Shown piece by piece: positions 27,044 through 34,526 of a stretch of 49,061 nucleotides of DNA. Position 1 is the stretch's first letter. The number at the start of each line of letters is the position of its first letter. This DNA is from Thermoanaerobaculia bacterium (GTDB lineage Bacteria; Acidobacteriota; Thermoanaerobaculia; JALWYX01): assembly GCA_027078415.1 (NCBI GenBank), contig JALWYX010000048.1, positions 1-49,061 on the forward strand, in the 5' to 3' direction. Below the pieces are notes generated by a model. It had not been told where the DNA came from, made no database searches, and saw only the letters and a program-made list of their open reading frames with translations. Position numbers and translations under genes: made by a program.

Positions 27044-28472
27044 TATAAAAATCGTCGTCACGCGTAATCCTTTCTATGACCGTATTGGAATAATTGAAGA
27101 CGGAGAAGTAGTTGAATATTTTGAAAACCAAACGTTAAAAACCCCTCTTTCTGAAGGATCTATAATAAAAGCCGCTGTAAAAAAAATACTTCCTTCTACA
27201 GATGCTGTTTTTGTCACTCTGAATGATACAGAGGAAGGTTTTTTACAAGTTAAGGATCTAATTGTAGAAGGTAATTCTGGAAAATCAGCTCTTCCTTACC
27301 TAAAAATAGGAACGCCTCTGCTGGTTCAAATAAAAAAAATAGCTTCTAAGACAAAATCAGCGCGTGTGAGTTGCAAAATAGCACTTCCTGGGAATCTTAC
27401 TGTTCTCTTCCCTTTTAACAAGGGGGTGTGCTTTTCAAAAAGAATAGAGGATGAAAGTGAAAAAACTCGTTTGACAGCTATTGTATCTTCTCTAAAGTTA
27501 CAAAAAGGGGTACTGTTTCGTACTGCAGCTGCTTATGTAAAAGACGAGATAGTTAAAAAAGAACTTGAAAAGCACCTCGATTTGTGGAAATCGATAGAAA
27601 GCAACTTTTCTAAAGCGGAAGTGGGTACAGTTCTACATAGCGATGCCAGTTTCGTTGTAAAAGTTCTACGCGATTGGCTTACTTACGGTGTTAGTCTGGA
27701 GGTTGATAACCTTTCTCAGTACGAAGAAATAAAAGATTTTCTTGAAGAAGTAAGACCAGACCTTACCGAGAATCTTTCTTTTTACAGAGGAAAGGTTAAA
27801 TTGTTCGATCTTTATAAGGTAGAAAGAGAAATAGAAAAAGCTTTGAGAAGCAGAGTTTGGCTTAAATCGGGAGGTAGTATAGTTATTGAAAATACAGAGG
27901 CGCTTGTTGCTATAGATGTTAACTCTTCTTTTTGTAGTACCAAAAGTTCCTTGGAAGAAACGGCATTTAAAGTAAATATAGAAGCAGCAGCTGAGATTGC
28001 TAAACAGATTAGATTACGTAATTTGGGAGGAATAGTAGTTGTGGATTTCCTCAGAATGGATAGTAAAAAGGAAGCTCAAGTTATGGAGTTTTTTAAAAAG
28101 AAATTGAAAAAAGATAGATTGATACAAGAAGTTGTGGGTTTTACCAGGTTTGGATTGGTGGAAATTATACGGAAACGCAAAGGATGCGAACTAAACGAAA
28201 TATTTTTTCAAAATTGCTCCTTTTGTAATGGTATAGGCAAACTATTTAAAGTGGATAAATTATTTTTTAAAACGGTTATTAATGCAATAGAAAACAGCTT
28301 TGGAAATAAGAAGATTTCGATAACGCTGAGTTCAAAGTTGTACGATTTTTATTTGAAAAATAGAGAAGTTATAGATAGATGTTTAACACATGAAGGTATG
28401 TACATAAAATTTCTTTGTGACAACTCTTTTAAATTGGACGACTTTTCTGTATCTATAGATGAGCGAGTATAA
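27021..28472 (+). CDS. rng: Ribonuclease E/G family endoribonuclease
   Basis: This 483-residue enzyme is RNase G-sized and lacks the long C-terminal scaffold of RNase E. The order is an S1-like segment with VFVTLNDTEEGFLQVKDL near 65, the DNase I-like catalytic part with VAIDVNSSF (first Mg-binding Asp) and GGIVVVDFLRMDSKKEAQ (second Asp), then the ITRKR-equivalent EIIRKRKGCEL and a zinc-link CSFCNG. It processes 16S rRNA 5' ends and decays mRNA. RNase G follows mreBCD in Escherichia coli too (with maf between), so the linkage to shape genes is an old one. It overlaps rodA by 23 bp and the kinase gene by 14 bp. Confidence 0.93.
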   Translation: MGSHLPTDIKIVVTRNPFYDRIGIIEDGEVVEYFENQTLKTPLSEGSIIKAAVKKILPSTDAVFVTLNDTEEGFLQVKDLIVEGNSGKSALPYLKIGTPLLVQIKKIASKTKSARVSCKIALPGNLTVLFPFNKGVCFSKRIEDESEKTRLTAIVSSLKLQKGVLFRTAAAYVKDEIVKKELEKHLDLWKSIESNFSKAEVGTVLHSDASFVVKVLRDWLTYGVSLEVDNLSQYEEIKDFLEEVRPDLTENLSFYRGKVKLFDLYKVEREIEKALRSRVWLKSGGSIVIENTEALVAIDVNSSFCSTKSSLEETAFKVNIEAAAEIAKQIRLRNLGGIVVVDFLRMDSKKEAQVMEFFKKKLKKDRLIQEVVGFTRFGLVEIIRKRKGCELNEIFFQNCSFCNGIGKLFKVDKLFFKTVINAIENSFGNKKISITLSSKLYDFYLKNREVIDRCLTHEGMYIKFLCDNSFKLDDFSVSIDERV

Positions 28473-29205
28473 GAGTATCAAGGGGACAAATTGTTTAGGA
28501 AAGATCCATCTTTCCCTAGATAAATACGTAGATGCTTTTTTAGATCCTGCTAATGGGGAAAAAATTTACAAAGGAAGAAACTTAGTTAGACTTCATACTT
28601 TAAATGGAGAGAAAGTAGTGTCTAAATACTACTATCCTTCGGTAAGCGTCAAGTATGGTTATTACTTGAAGAAAGTTAGAGGCAGTTTTGAAACAGCTTT
28701 ACTTATGCGATCTAAAGGGATAGCTACTCCTAAACCTCTTGGATGGTTGTCTTGTAAGAAACGAGGGTTTTGCTTTGTTTATAGGTATATACCGAATGTT
28801 GTAGAACTCAGGTATATTTTAGGTATGATTCACAATTATCTTCATATTCCGTGGAAAGAAACCCCTGAAGAGATAATATGGAGAGTTGCACGTTTTGTTA
28901 GAAATATGCACGACAAAGGTTTTTGGCATCGTGATTTGTCAGGAGGTAATATATTAATCAACAAGACCGAAATATATGTAGTAGATATCTCGAGAGTCAG
29001 AATTAAAAAAGTTTCAGACAACGATAGATTTAGGGATTTGAGTAGACTTCCTATATTTAATAGCTATTTCCAAAAGCTTCTATTGTTCTCTTATAGCTGT
29101 AACAACGGTATCTCTTCTGTATATTCTTATAAGTTCTTTCACTCTTTCTTCCACGGGCGACACGAGGCTAAAAATCTATTAAAGCGACTTAAAAAAGATA
29201 TTTAA
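28459..29205 (+). CDS. Lipopolysaccharide kinase-like protein (WaaP/KdkA type)
   Basis: The 248-residue protein has a small kinase fold: VVSKYYYPSVSVKYGYYLKK supplies the ATP-binding Lys region, RSKGIATPKPLGWLSCKKRG fits the helix-C/strand-4 area of the lipopolysaccharide kinase family, NMHDKGFWHRDLSGGNIL near 149-166 is the catalytic loop (HxDxxxxN, here HRDLSGGN) and VVDISRV is the metal-binding Asp. Relatives phosphorylate LPS core heptose or Kdo. It would act on the inner face of the membrane. It is the last gene of the 20-kb block; its 3' end overlaps the convergent gene by 17 bp. Presence of kdsB nearby supports an LPS substrate. Confidence 0.8.
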   Translation: MSEYKSIKGTNCLGKIHLSLDKYVDAFLDPANGEKIYKGRNLVRLHTLNGEKVVSKYYYPSVSVKYGYYLKKVRGSFETALLMRSKGIATPKPLGWLSCKKRGFCFVYRYIPNVVELRYILGMIHNYLHIPWKETPEEIIWRVARFVRNMHDKGFWHRDLSGGNILINKTEIYVVDISRVRIKKVSDNDRFRDLSRLPIFNSYFQKLLLFSYSCNNGISSVYSYKFFHSFFHGRHEAKNLLKRLKKDI

Positions 29206-30040
29206 ATTTTCTTTTTAGGAATTCTAGAGAAAGAGGTTCATTTTTCCTGCTTATCTTTATTAAGTAAGGTACTACTCTGTCACTATTTTCTTTGTCTACT
29301 ATTCTTTTAGCCATGCGATATAGCCTTGGCTGCCATTCGAGTCTATCCTTCGGGTTTACAGTTGCAGGCATAAGTGTCAAAGGCTTGCTTGTAGATCCGT
29401 AACCTCTTTCCAACATCGAGTAAAAGGTATCTGTCTCTTTTAATTCTTCGCGAAAATCTTTACCTATCTCTTGGTTGACAGCTATATAAACTATATGTCC
29501 GAGCAGATCTACTATCCACGACTCTGCAATTAAAACCCCCATATCTGGTACAACACTGCGCGCTATCTCGAACTTAGAATATATGTCAGATGCTACAATT
29601 CCTCTGCTAGCTTCTCCTCCTCCTTGAATAGATTCTCTTATCCTCAGCTGAGGTAACCAGCCAGCTAGTAATATTTTCCATATTTCTCCAACTATAATAT
29701 GAGGCCTTGCGGGGGATATAACCCATCCTGGAAGAATAGATACAGGAAGACCGTAAGGTAGCGTGGTAACCTCTGTCCAATGGACCGGATCGAGCAATAC
29801 AACCCCAGTTTTTATAATTGTCTTGTTGTAATTCCACTTAGATACCTGACGAGCAAAGGGATCTAACCAGTTAAGCCATATAGAAGCTCTGTTAAGCGTT
29901 CCAGGTTCATACCTGACATTCGCGTAAGTTCCTCTTAAACTTAATAACTGGTCTCTGATCTCATTAATATTACCTTCTTGGGCTCGACTACCTGAGACAA
30001 CAAAAACGATCGTAAGTAAAAATATTAGGTGTTTTTGCAT
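29189..30040 (-). CDS. Secreted protein of unknown function
   Basis: The 283-residue protein has a classical signal peptide (core about 5-17, cleavage near SRA-QE at 18-21). A good Shine-Dalgarno (AAGGGGGA on the minus strand, about 30046-30053) precedes the ATG. The mature part is Trp-rich (ASIWLNWLDPF, VHWTEV, GWVISPARP, ILLAGWLP), a style I associate with some conserved periplasmic or outer-membrane-associated proteins, but I recognise no domain. No Cys is present. It lies alone on its strand between the kinase gene (convergent, 17-bp overlap) and kdsB (divergent, 40 bp away). Confidence 0.8.
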   Translation of the reverse strand: MQKHLIFLLTIVFVVSGSRAQEGNINEIRDQLLSLRGTYANVRYEPGTLNRASIWLNWLDPFARQVSKWNYNKTIIKTGVVLLDPVHWTEVTTLPYGLPVSILPGWVISPARPHIIVGEIWKILLAGWLPQLRIRESIQGGGEASRGIVASDIYSKFEIARSVVPDMGVLIAESWIVDLLGHIVYIAVNQEIGKDFREELKETDTFYSMLERGYGSTSKPLTLMPATVNPKDRLEWQPRLYRMAKRIVDKENSDRVVPYLIKISRKNEPLSLEFLKRKFKYLF

Positions 30041-30070
30041 TTGATATCCCCCTTAAGCAAAAAGTATATA
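30041..30070 (+). promoter_or_regulatory. Putative promoter of kdsB, near-leaderless
   Basis: TTGATA at 30041-30046 and TATATA at 30065-30070 are 18 bp apart. This would start transcription only a few bases before the kdsB ATG at 30081, and there is no Shine-Dalgarno there, so leaderless translation is possible. The same 40 bp carries the ribosome site of the divergent gene. Confidence 0.35.
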
Positions 30071-30080
30071 ATCAAAATGT

Positions 30081-30800
30081 ATGATTTTGGGAGCTATTCC
30101 TGCTAGGTATAATTCTAAAAGACTACCTGCTAAACCTTTAATTAAAATCGATGGTAAGCCCATGGTAATACACGTTTTAGAAAGAGCCTTAGAGTGTAAA
30201 GCTCTTGATGAAGTGATCGTTTTAACGGATCATCTTGAAATAAAGAAAACGGTCGAAGATACAGGAGGAAAAGCGTTCCTTACACCTGCAAATCTCCCTT
30301 CAGGAACAGATAGGGTTGCCTGGTTTGTAAAAAAACATCCACAATATGAAGTAATAGTTAATATTCAAGGGGATGAACCTTTAATAGATCCTCTACTTAT
30401 AGAAAAAGTAGCACTAAAGAGTAAAGATTCCAGTGCTATTGTAACCGCAGCTAGAGAAGTATACTACGACCAAGGGGATGATAGAGTGAAAGTAGTGGTA
30501 GATAAAAAGTGGAGAGCACTCTATTTTAGCAGAGCAGCTATACCTTATAGTAAAGCGAAAAAAAAAGTTAGATATCTGGAGCATATAGGAATATATGGAT
30601 TTAAAAGAGATCTATTGCTAAAATTTGTTTCATTTCCACAAAGCTTCTTGGAAAAAACTGAAAAGTTGGAACAATTACGGGCTCTGGAAAATGGAATACC
30701 TATAGAGATTGTTCTTACTTCCTATAAGTCCATTCCTGTGGATAAAAAAGAGGATATAGAGAAAGTCGTTAAAATTTTGCATGAAAGAAGAAAAATTTGA
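30081..30800 (+). CDS. kdsB: 3-deoxy-manno-octulosonate cytidylyltransferase
   Basis: KdsB makes CMP-Kdo from CTP and Kdo, the activated donor for the inner core of LPS. The 239-residue protein has the nucleotidyltransferase start AIPARYNSKRLPAKPL, the loop LPSGTDRVAW, the metal-binding NIQGDEPLI and the closing YFSRAAIPY and LEHIGIYGFKRDLLLKF segments. The length is close to the usual 245. It is strong evidence for a Gram-negative outer membrane. The ORF continues into the polyprenyl synthase gene with a 20-bp overlap. Confidence 0.96.
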   Translation: MILGAIPARYNSKRLPAKPLIKIDGKPMVIHVLERALECKALDEVIVLTDHLEIKKTVEDTGGKAFLTPANLPSGTDRVAWFVKKHPQYEVIVNIQGDEPLIDPLLIEKVALKSKDSSAIVTAAREVYYDQGDDRVKVVVDKKWRALYFSRAAIPYSKAKKKVRYLEHIGIYGFKRDLLLKFVSFPQSFLEKTEKLEQLRALENGIPIEIVLTSYKSIPVDKKEDIEKVVKILHERRKI

Positions 30801-31854
30801 ATATCTTTTAAGCAATTTTGGTAAAACTTTAAAACCGTTGATAAATAAAACTATCGACAAAATAGGTTGTGACAGCAGGTTGAAAAATGTTGTAGAGGAT
30901 TTTATATCTAAACCTGGTAAAATGATTCGTCCTGCTGTTTGCTATTACTCCTTTATAGGATCGGGAGGTAACAGAAATTCTACAGAGATTTTGGATCTAT
31001 CAATTGCTCTTGAACTTTTGCACTCTTTTTTACTTATTCACGACGATATAATGGATAACGCTTCTACTAGAAGAGGAAACAAAACGATTCATGAAGATTT
31101 TAAATATCTACATAGCAAACTTAAAATGGTAGGAGATTCTTCTCATTTCGGAGTTTCATCCGCTATTTTAGCTGGTGATTTAGTTTTTTCCTTATCTTGT
31201 GCAATATTCAACGATCTTTTACTTGTTACTACTCCAAAAGTAGCTAAACGTTTGAACGACACCTATCTAAAGACCATCTTTGAAGTGATAACTGGTCAAT
31301 ATTTGGAAATAGAACTGAGCTCTTTAAGATCTCTAAAAGAAGTTACCGAGGATGAAATATTGCGTATACTAGAGATGAAATCTGGTAATTATTCTTTAGA
31401 AAAACCTATGTTGTTAGGGGCAATTTTGGCAGGCAAGGAGGATGATTTCCTATATAACGTATCTCTTGCTGGCAAGTTTATGGGAATAGGTTTCCAGTTA
31501 GTCGATGATTTAATAGGACTATTTGGAGAACCGACAAAGACCGGAAAATCTAACCGAACAGATATCGAAGAAGGTAAAATAACTCTTCTTGTTTATAACA
31601 CAATAAATAGCACTCTACTATCTGCAGAAGAAAAGCAATTCATATTGGAATCTCTTGGTAAAAAGTTAAACGATGAAGAGTTTTTAAAGTTCAAAACTTT
31701 GGTAGAGCGTTCAGGTAGCAAGGAGAAAGTTGAATATGTAAAAAGTTCTTACTTGAATAAAGCTAAGAGCATTATCGCCGGTTTACATTTGCAGTCCCCA
31801 GCTGATAAATTTTTTGAAGGTCTTGTTGAATTTCTTGATAAGCGCGACAGATGA
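30781..31854 (+). CDS. Polyprenyl (geranylgeranyl/farnesyl-type) diphosphate synthase
   Basis: This trans-isoprenyl diphosphate synthase has 357 residues. The first Asp-rich motif DDIMD is at 88-92 (in LLIHDDIMDNASTRRGN), following KPGKMIRPAVCYYS; the second, DDLIG in FQLVDDLIGLFGEPTKTGKS, is near 241. Tyr/Ser-type residues just before the first motif (ELLHSFLLIH) suggest a medium chain, but the length cannot be fixed by eye. It acts in the cytosol on DMAPP/IPP. It overlaps kdsB by 20 bp and the squalene/phytoene synthase by 4 bp, so its product most likely feeds that enzyme. Confidence 0.93.
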   Translation: MKEEKFEYLLSNFGKTLKPLINKTIDKIGCDSRLKNVVEDFISKPGKMIRPAVCYYSFIGSGGNRNSTEILDLSIALELLHSFLLIHDDIMDNASTRRGNKTIHEDFKYLHSKLKMVGDSSHFGVSSAILAGDLVFSLSCAIFNDLLLVTTPKVAKRLNDTYLKTIFEVITGQYLEIELSSLRSLKEVTEDEILRILEMKSGNYSLEKPMLLGAILAGKEDDFLYNVSLAGKFMGIGFQLVDDLIGLFGEPTKTGKSNRTDIEEGKITLLVYNTINSTLLSAEEKQFILESLGKKLNDEEFLKFKTLVERSGSKEKVEYVKSSYLNKAKSIIAGLHLQSPADKFFEGLVEFLDKRDR

Positions 31855-32744
31855 AGGAAAACTATAAAGAAAAAATAGAATCTTTACTTGATAAAACAAG
31901 TAGAACTTTTGCTGTATCTATTCCTCTATTGGAAGATCCTCGTCAAACCGAGATAGGTATTGCTTATCTTCTTTTTAGAATAGTGGATACCGTTGAAGAC
32001 TCTTATAAAACGCCTATACATGTTAGAATATCGTATTTAGATAAAATCGTTACAGATCTTTTGTCTAATAGAAATGAGAGTATAAACTTTAATGACTTGG
32101 AAGTAGAAAATCCTTATTACTTGGAATTACTTAAAAAGTACACATTTATAAAAAGTGTTCTTTTTCAAATTGATATAAAGGTACGGGAGATTATAATAGA
32201 GCACATAATAAGAACAGCTCTTGGTATGAAAAGAATATTACTGCTGTCGAAGAATAATAGAATTGTAGTCTCTTCTATAGATGATTTGTTAGATTACTGT
32301 TATATAGTAGCTGGTATAGTAGGTGAAATGTTAACTAAGATTTTCTTACTAGATAAAAAAAGTAAAAATCGGGAGGAGCTACTTTCCCTTGCACCCCTTT
32401 TTGGTAGGGCCTTGCAATTAGTAAATATATTGAAAGATTCACTTGTAGATAAAGCTGAAGGAAGAGTGTTTCTTCCTGAAACTCTCCACGCAGGGGAAGT
32501 GATCAAAGTAACTAAGTCTGCTTTGCACGCGGCTGAGAGACACGTGTTTCTACTTTGGCAAGAGCGGTTTCCCCGAGACGTGATAAAATTCTGCGCTTTT
32601 CCTTTGAATTTGGCCTGGCTATCTCTTGAAAAAGTGATTTCAGATGGACCGGGGGCTAAAATTTCTAGAGAAGACGTTTTAAAAACTCGAGAATGGGTCA
32701 TCTCCAAAGTTTATAATGGAGAAATACCGCTTAAACAGTATTAA
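31851..32744 (+). CDS. Squalene/phytoene synthase family enzyme
   Basis: The 297-residue protein joins two C15 or C20 prenyl diphosphates head to head. The family motifs are present: SRTFAVSIPLL, the first Asp motif DTVED at 46-50, GEMLTKIF, and ALQLVNILKDSLVDKAEGR near 188-206 with the second Asp motif and the following FLPE. It could make squalene, phytoene or a diapophytoene. No desaturase, cyclase or hopanoid gene lies nearby to decide. Its partner prenyl synthase is directly upstream (ATGA overlap at 31851-31854). The stop shares the TTAA at 32741-32744 with the convergent ogt gene. Confidence 0.92.
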   Translation: MKENYKEKIESLLDKTSRTFAVSIPLLEDPRQTEIGIAYLLFRIVDTVEDSYKTPIHVRISYLDKIVTDLLSNRNESINFNDLEVENPYYLELLKKYTFIKSVLFQIDIKVREIIIEHIIRTALGMKRILLLSKNNRIVVSSIDDLLDYCYIVAGIVGEMLTKIFLLDKKSKNREELLSLAPLFGRALQLVNILKDSLVDKAEGRVFLPETLHAGEVIKVTKSALHAAERHVFLLWQERFPRDVIKFCAFPLNLAWLSLEKVISDGPGAKISREDVLKTREWVISKVYNGEIPLKQY

Positions 32745-33220
32745 AGGTTCAATTTTGCTTTCCTTTCAAGCTGTATAAGAAATTTTTTTACCCTTATACC
32801 TCCAAATGAATAGCCTCCAATAGATTTTTTACCTACCACTCTATGGCACGGTATGACAATAGGTAGAGGGTTTCTTTTACATGCTCTTGCTACAGCTCTA
32901 GCTGCTCTGATATTACCTAATTCTTCGGCTAATTCTCCATAGCTTACGGTATTACCATAGCTAATTCGAGATATCGCTTCCCAACATTTTATATCGAAAG
33001 AAGTACCTATAAGATGATAACTAAAAGTGAAAAATCTTCTTTCTCCACAAAAATATTCTTCCAGCTGCAAGGAAACTTCTTTTATATGTTTATAAAATTT
33101 GGTGTTTACCTCTAAAGAATTAGAGCTCGTGTTGTTAAGCTCAATCTTTGTCAAAAGCTCGTTATAAAAAGTAAGTTTGATTTCTCCTACAGGAGTTGAT
33201 AATAACGCTTCATGCTTCAT
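32741..33220 (-). CDS. ogt: Methylated-DNA-protein-cysteine methyltransferase
   Basis: This suicide DNA-repair protein takes methyl groups from O6-methylguanine onto its own Cys. The 159-residue protein has the active-site block CKRNPLPIVIPCHRVVG, with the acceptor Cys at 125, and the downstream SIGGYSFGGIRVKKFLI segment. ISYGNTVSYGELAEELG begins the winged-helix DNA-binding part. The N-terminal domain is short, and no Ada-type regulatory region is present. It stands alone on the minus strand after the isoprenoid genes, with which it shares only the stop bases. Confidence 0.95.
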   Translation of the reverse strand: MKHEALLSTPVGEIKLTFYNELLTKIELNNTSSNSLEVNTKFYKHIKEVSLQLEEYFCGERRFFTFSYHLIGTSFDIKCWEAISRISYGNTVSYGELAEELGNIRAARAVARACKRNPLPIVIPCHRVVGKKSIGGYSFGGIRVKKFLIQLERKAKLNL

Positions 33221-33497
33221 ATGGAGGTAAATTTAGTACTATTTTTGATCTCAGTCAAACGGTTGTAGCTGTTTAGAAATTACTGCTCAAAAGTTCATTT
33301 GTTCTCAGTTAGAAATATTGTTAGATTTTCAACTTGTAGCTAGGAGATAATCTTAATTGAGTAGCTTTAATAATTAGTTGGAAATAGATCTAAGTGTAAA
33401 TTATTTTTCTTGAGAAAATGGGACGAACTTCGGATAGAATGGAAAAAAGGAGAGATGTAATATTTATTTTTTTTATTTTATATATAGGAGGTTTACG

Positions 33498-34262
33498 GTG
33501 TTAGTTTTTAGAACGGTTTTGATGGTTTTATTTTTAGCTGTTCTCTTAGGGTGTGGTAAGGGTACCTCTGAGGGAGAAAACGTTTATACTGAGAAAAGTT
33601 CAGACGATCAACCAGTTGAGAGTGATGAGTCTGACGGAGATTCGAAGGGCGAAAAAGGGTTATTTGCAGGTTTGCAACAGTTAGGGGAGTCGATAAGTGC
33701 AGCAAAAAAGGGATTTGAAGCCACAGCTAAGGCTGTTAAAAAGATGGAAGAGACAGCGGAAAAACGCCCGGTTAAACCTGTGCATTTCCGTGAACTTTTG
33801 GAGGTTTTACCGAGTCCACCGGACGGATGGGAAATAGTAGAAGGAAGTAAAACAGGGGAGACTTCTAAATTTGGATCCCTTACTTTTTCGGTAGTTGCTC
33901 AAGGATATAAATCGCAGGACGGTACATTTGTAAAAATATCTGTCCAGGATACCGCTTTTATTCCTGTTTTGCAAAGTGCTTTACATTTTGCTTCAGTAAT
34001 AGAGCAAGAAACTATGGACGGATATAAAAGAGGTATAGAAGAGGAAGGTAAAGTTGGATTTGTGGAGTTTAGTTTCAAGGAGAAAAAAGGCACACTGGAT
34101 GTAATTTATAAAGATAGGTTTTTAATTTCTATCTCTCTTAGAGGTACCGATAACGATAAACTTCTGCAAGAATGGTTACAGAGAATAGATTTCTCAAAGT
34201 TGGATGAACTAGCCGATAAATACAATGAACCTGTTGAACAATTAGCAGAGACTGAAAATTGA
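33498..34262 (+). CDS. Lipoprotein of unknown function
   Basis: The 254-residue protein starts at GTG 33498 behind a consensus AGGAGG (33487-33492 area). It has a lipoprotein signal peptide: a hydrophobic core and lipobox LAVLLGC with Cys at 19. A low-complexity acidic/serine linker follows (about 22-53), then a helical Ala/Lys-rich stretch (LGESISAAKKGFEATAKAVK), which could be a coiled coil, and a globular beta domain from about residue 95 (VLPSPPDGWEI, TFVKISVQD, KGTLDVIYKDRFLISISL). The globular domain is not one I can name. It is probably held at the outer or inner membrane facing the periplasm. It is a lone gene. Confidence 0.85.
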   Translation: MLVFRTVLMVLFLAVLLGCGKGTSEGENVYTEKSSDDQPVESDESDGDSKGEKGLFAGLQQLGESISAAKKGFEATAKAVKKMEETAEKRPVKPVHFRELLEVLPSPPDGWEIVEGSKTGETSKFGSLTFSVVAQGYKSQDGTFVKISVQDTAFIPVLQSALHFASVIEQETMDGYKRGIEEEGKVGFVEFSFKEKKGTLDVIYKDRFLISISLRGTDNDKLLQEWLQRIDFSKLDELADKYNEPVEQLAETEN

Positions 34263-34370
34263 ACTAATGTATCGTTTTAAAACTGTTATCTTTTAATATT
34301 TTTAGTCTCGTGAGTTTGTAGTGTGTAAGTGTAGATTTATACTTTACGTTGTTTTGAGAGTTTTTGTTGC

Positions 34371-34505
34371 AATAGAAGAGGAGTGTTTTAAAATGTAGCG
34401 GTGATTTTTTAAAAATACCTTTTTGCACGTTTATCGGTGCTGACTATACTTTTGCTTTCTATAGTTGAAGAGAAGATTATCGCTTATTGCACCGCCTCTT
34501 TTATT
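34371..34505. other. Nested inverted repeats in convergent gap
   Basis: Between the stops at 34262 and 34527, an 11-base arm at 34371-34381 pairs with 34495-34505 (one G-U), and directly inside it CGGTGC at 34435-34440 pairs with GCACCG at 34489-34494. A third stem pairs ACTATA (34443-34448) with TATAGT (34460-34465). The three nest without conflict and could fold as a branched RNA. No uridine run follows, so it is not a classic terminator. Chance cannot be excluded in AT-rich DNA. Confidence 0.35.
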
Positions 34506-34526
34506 TCATACCTGTATTAAAACATT

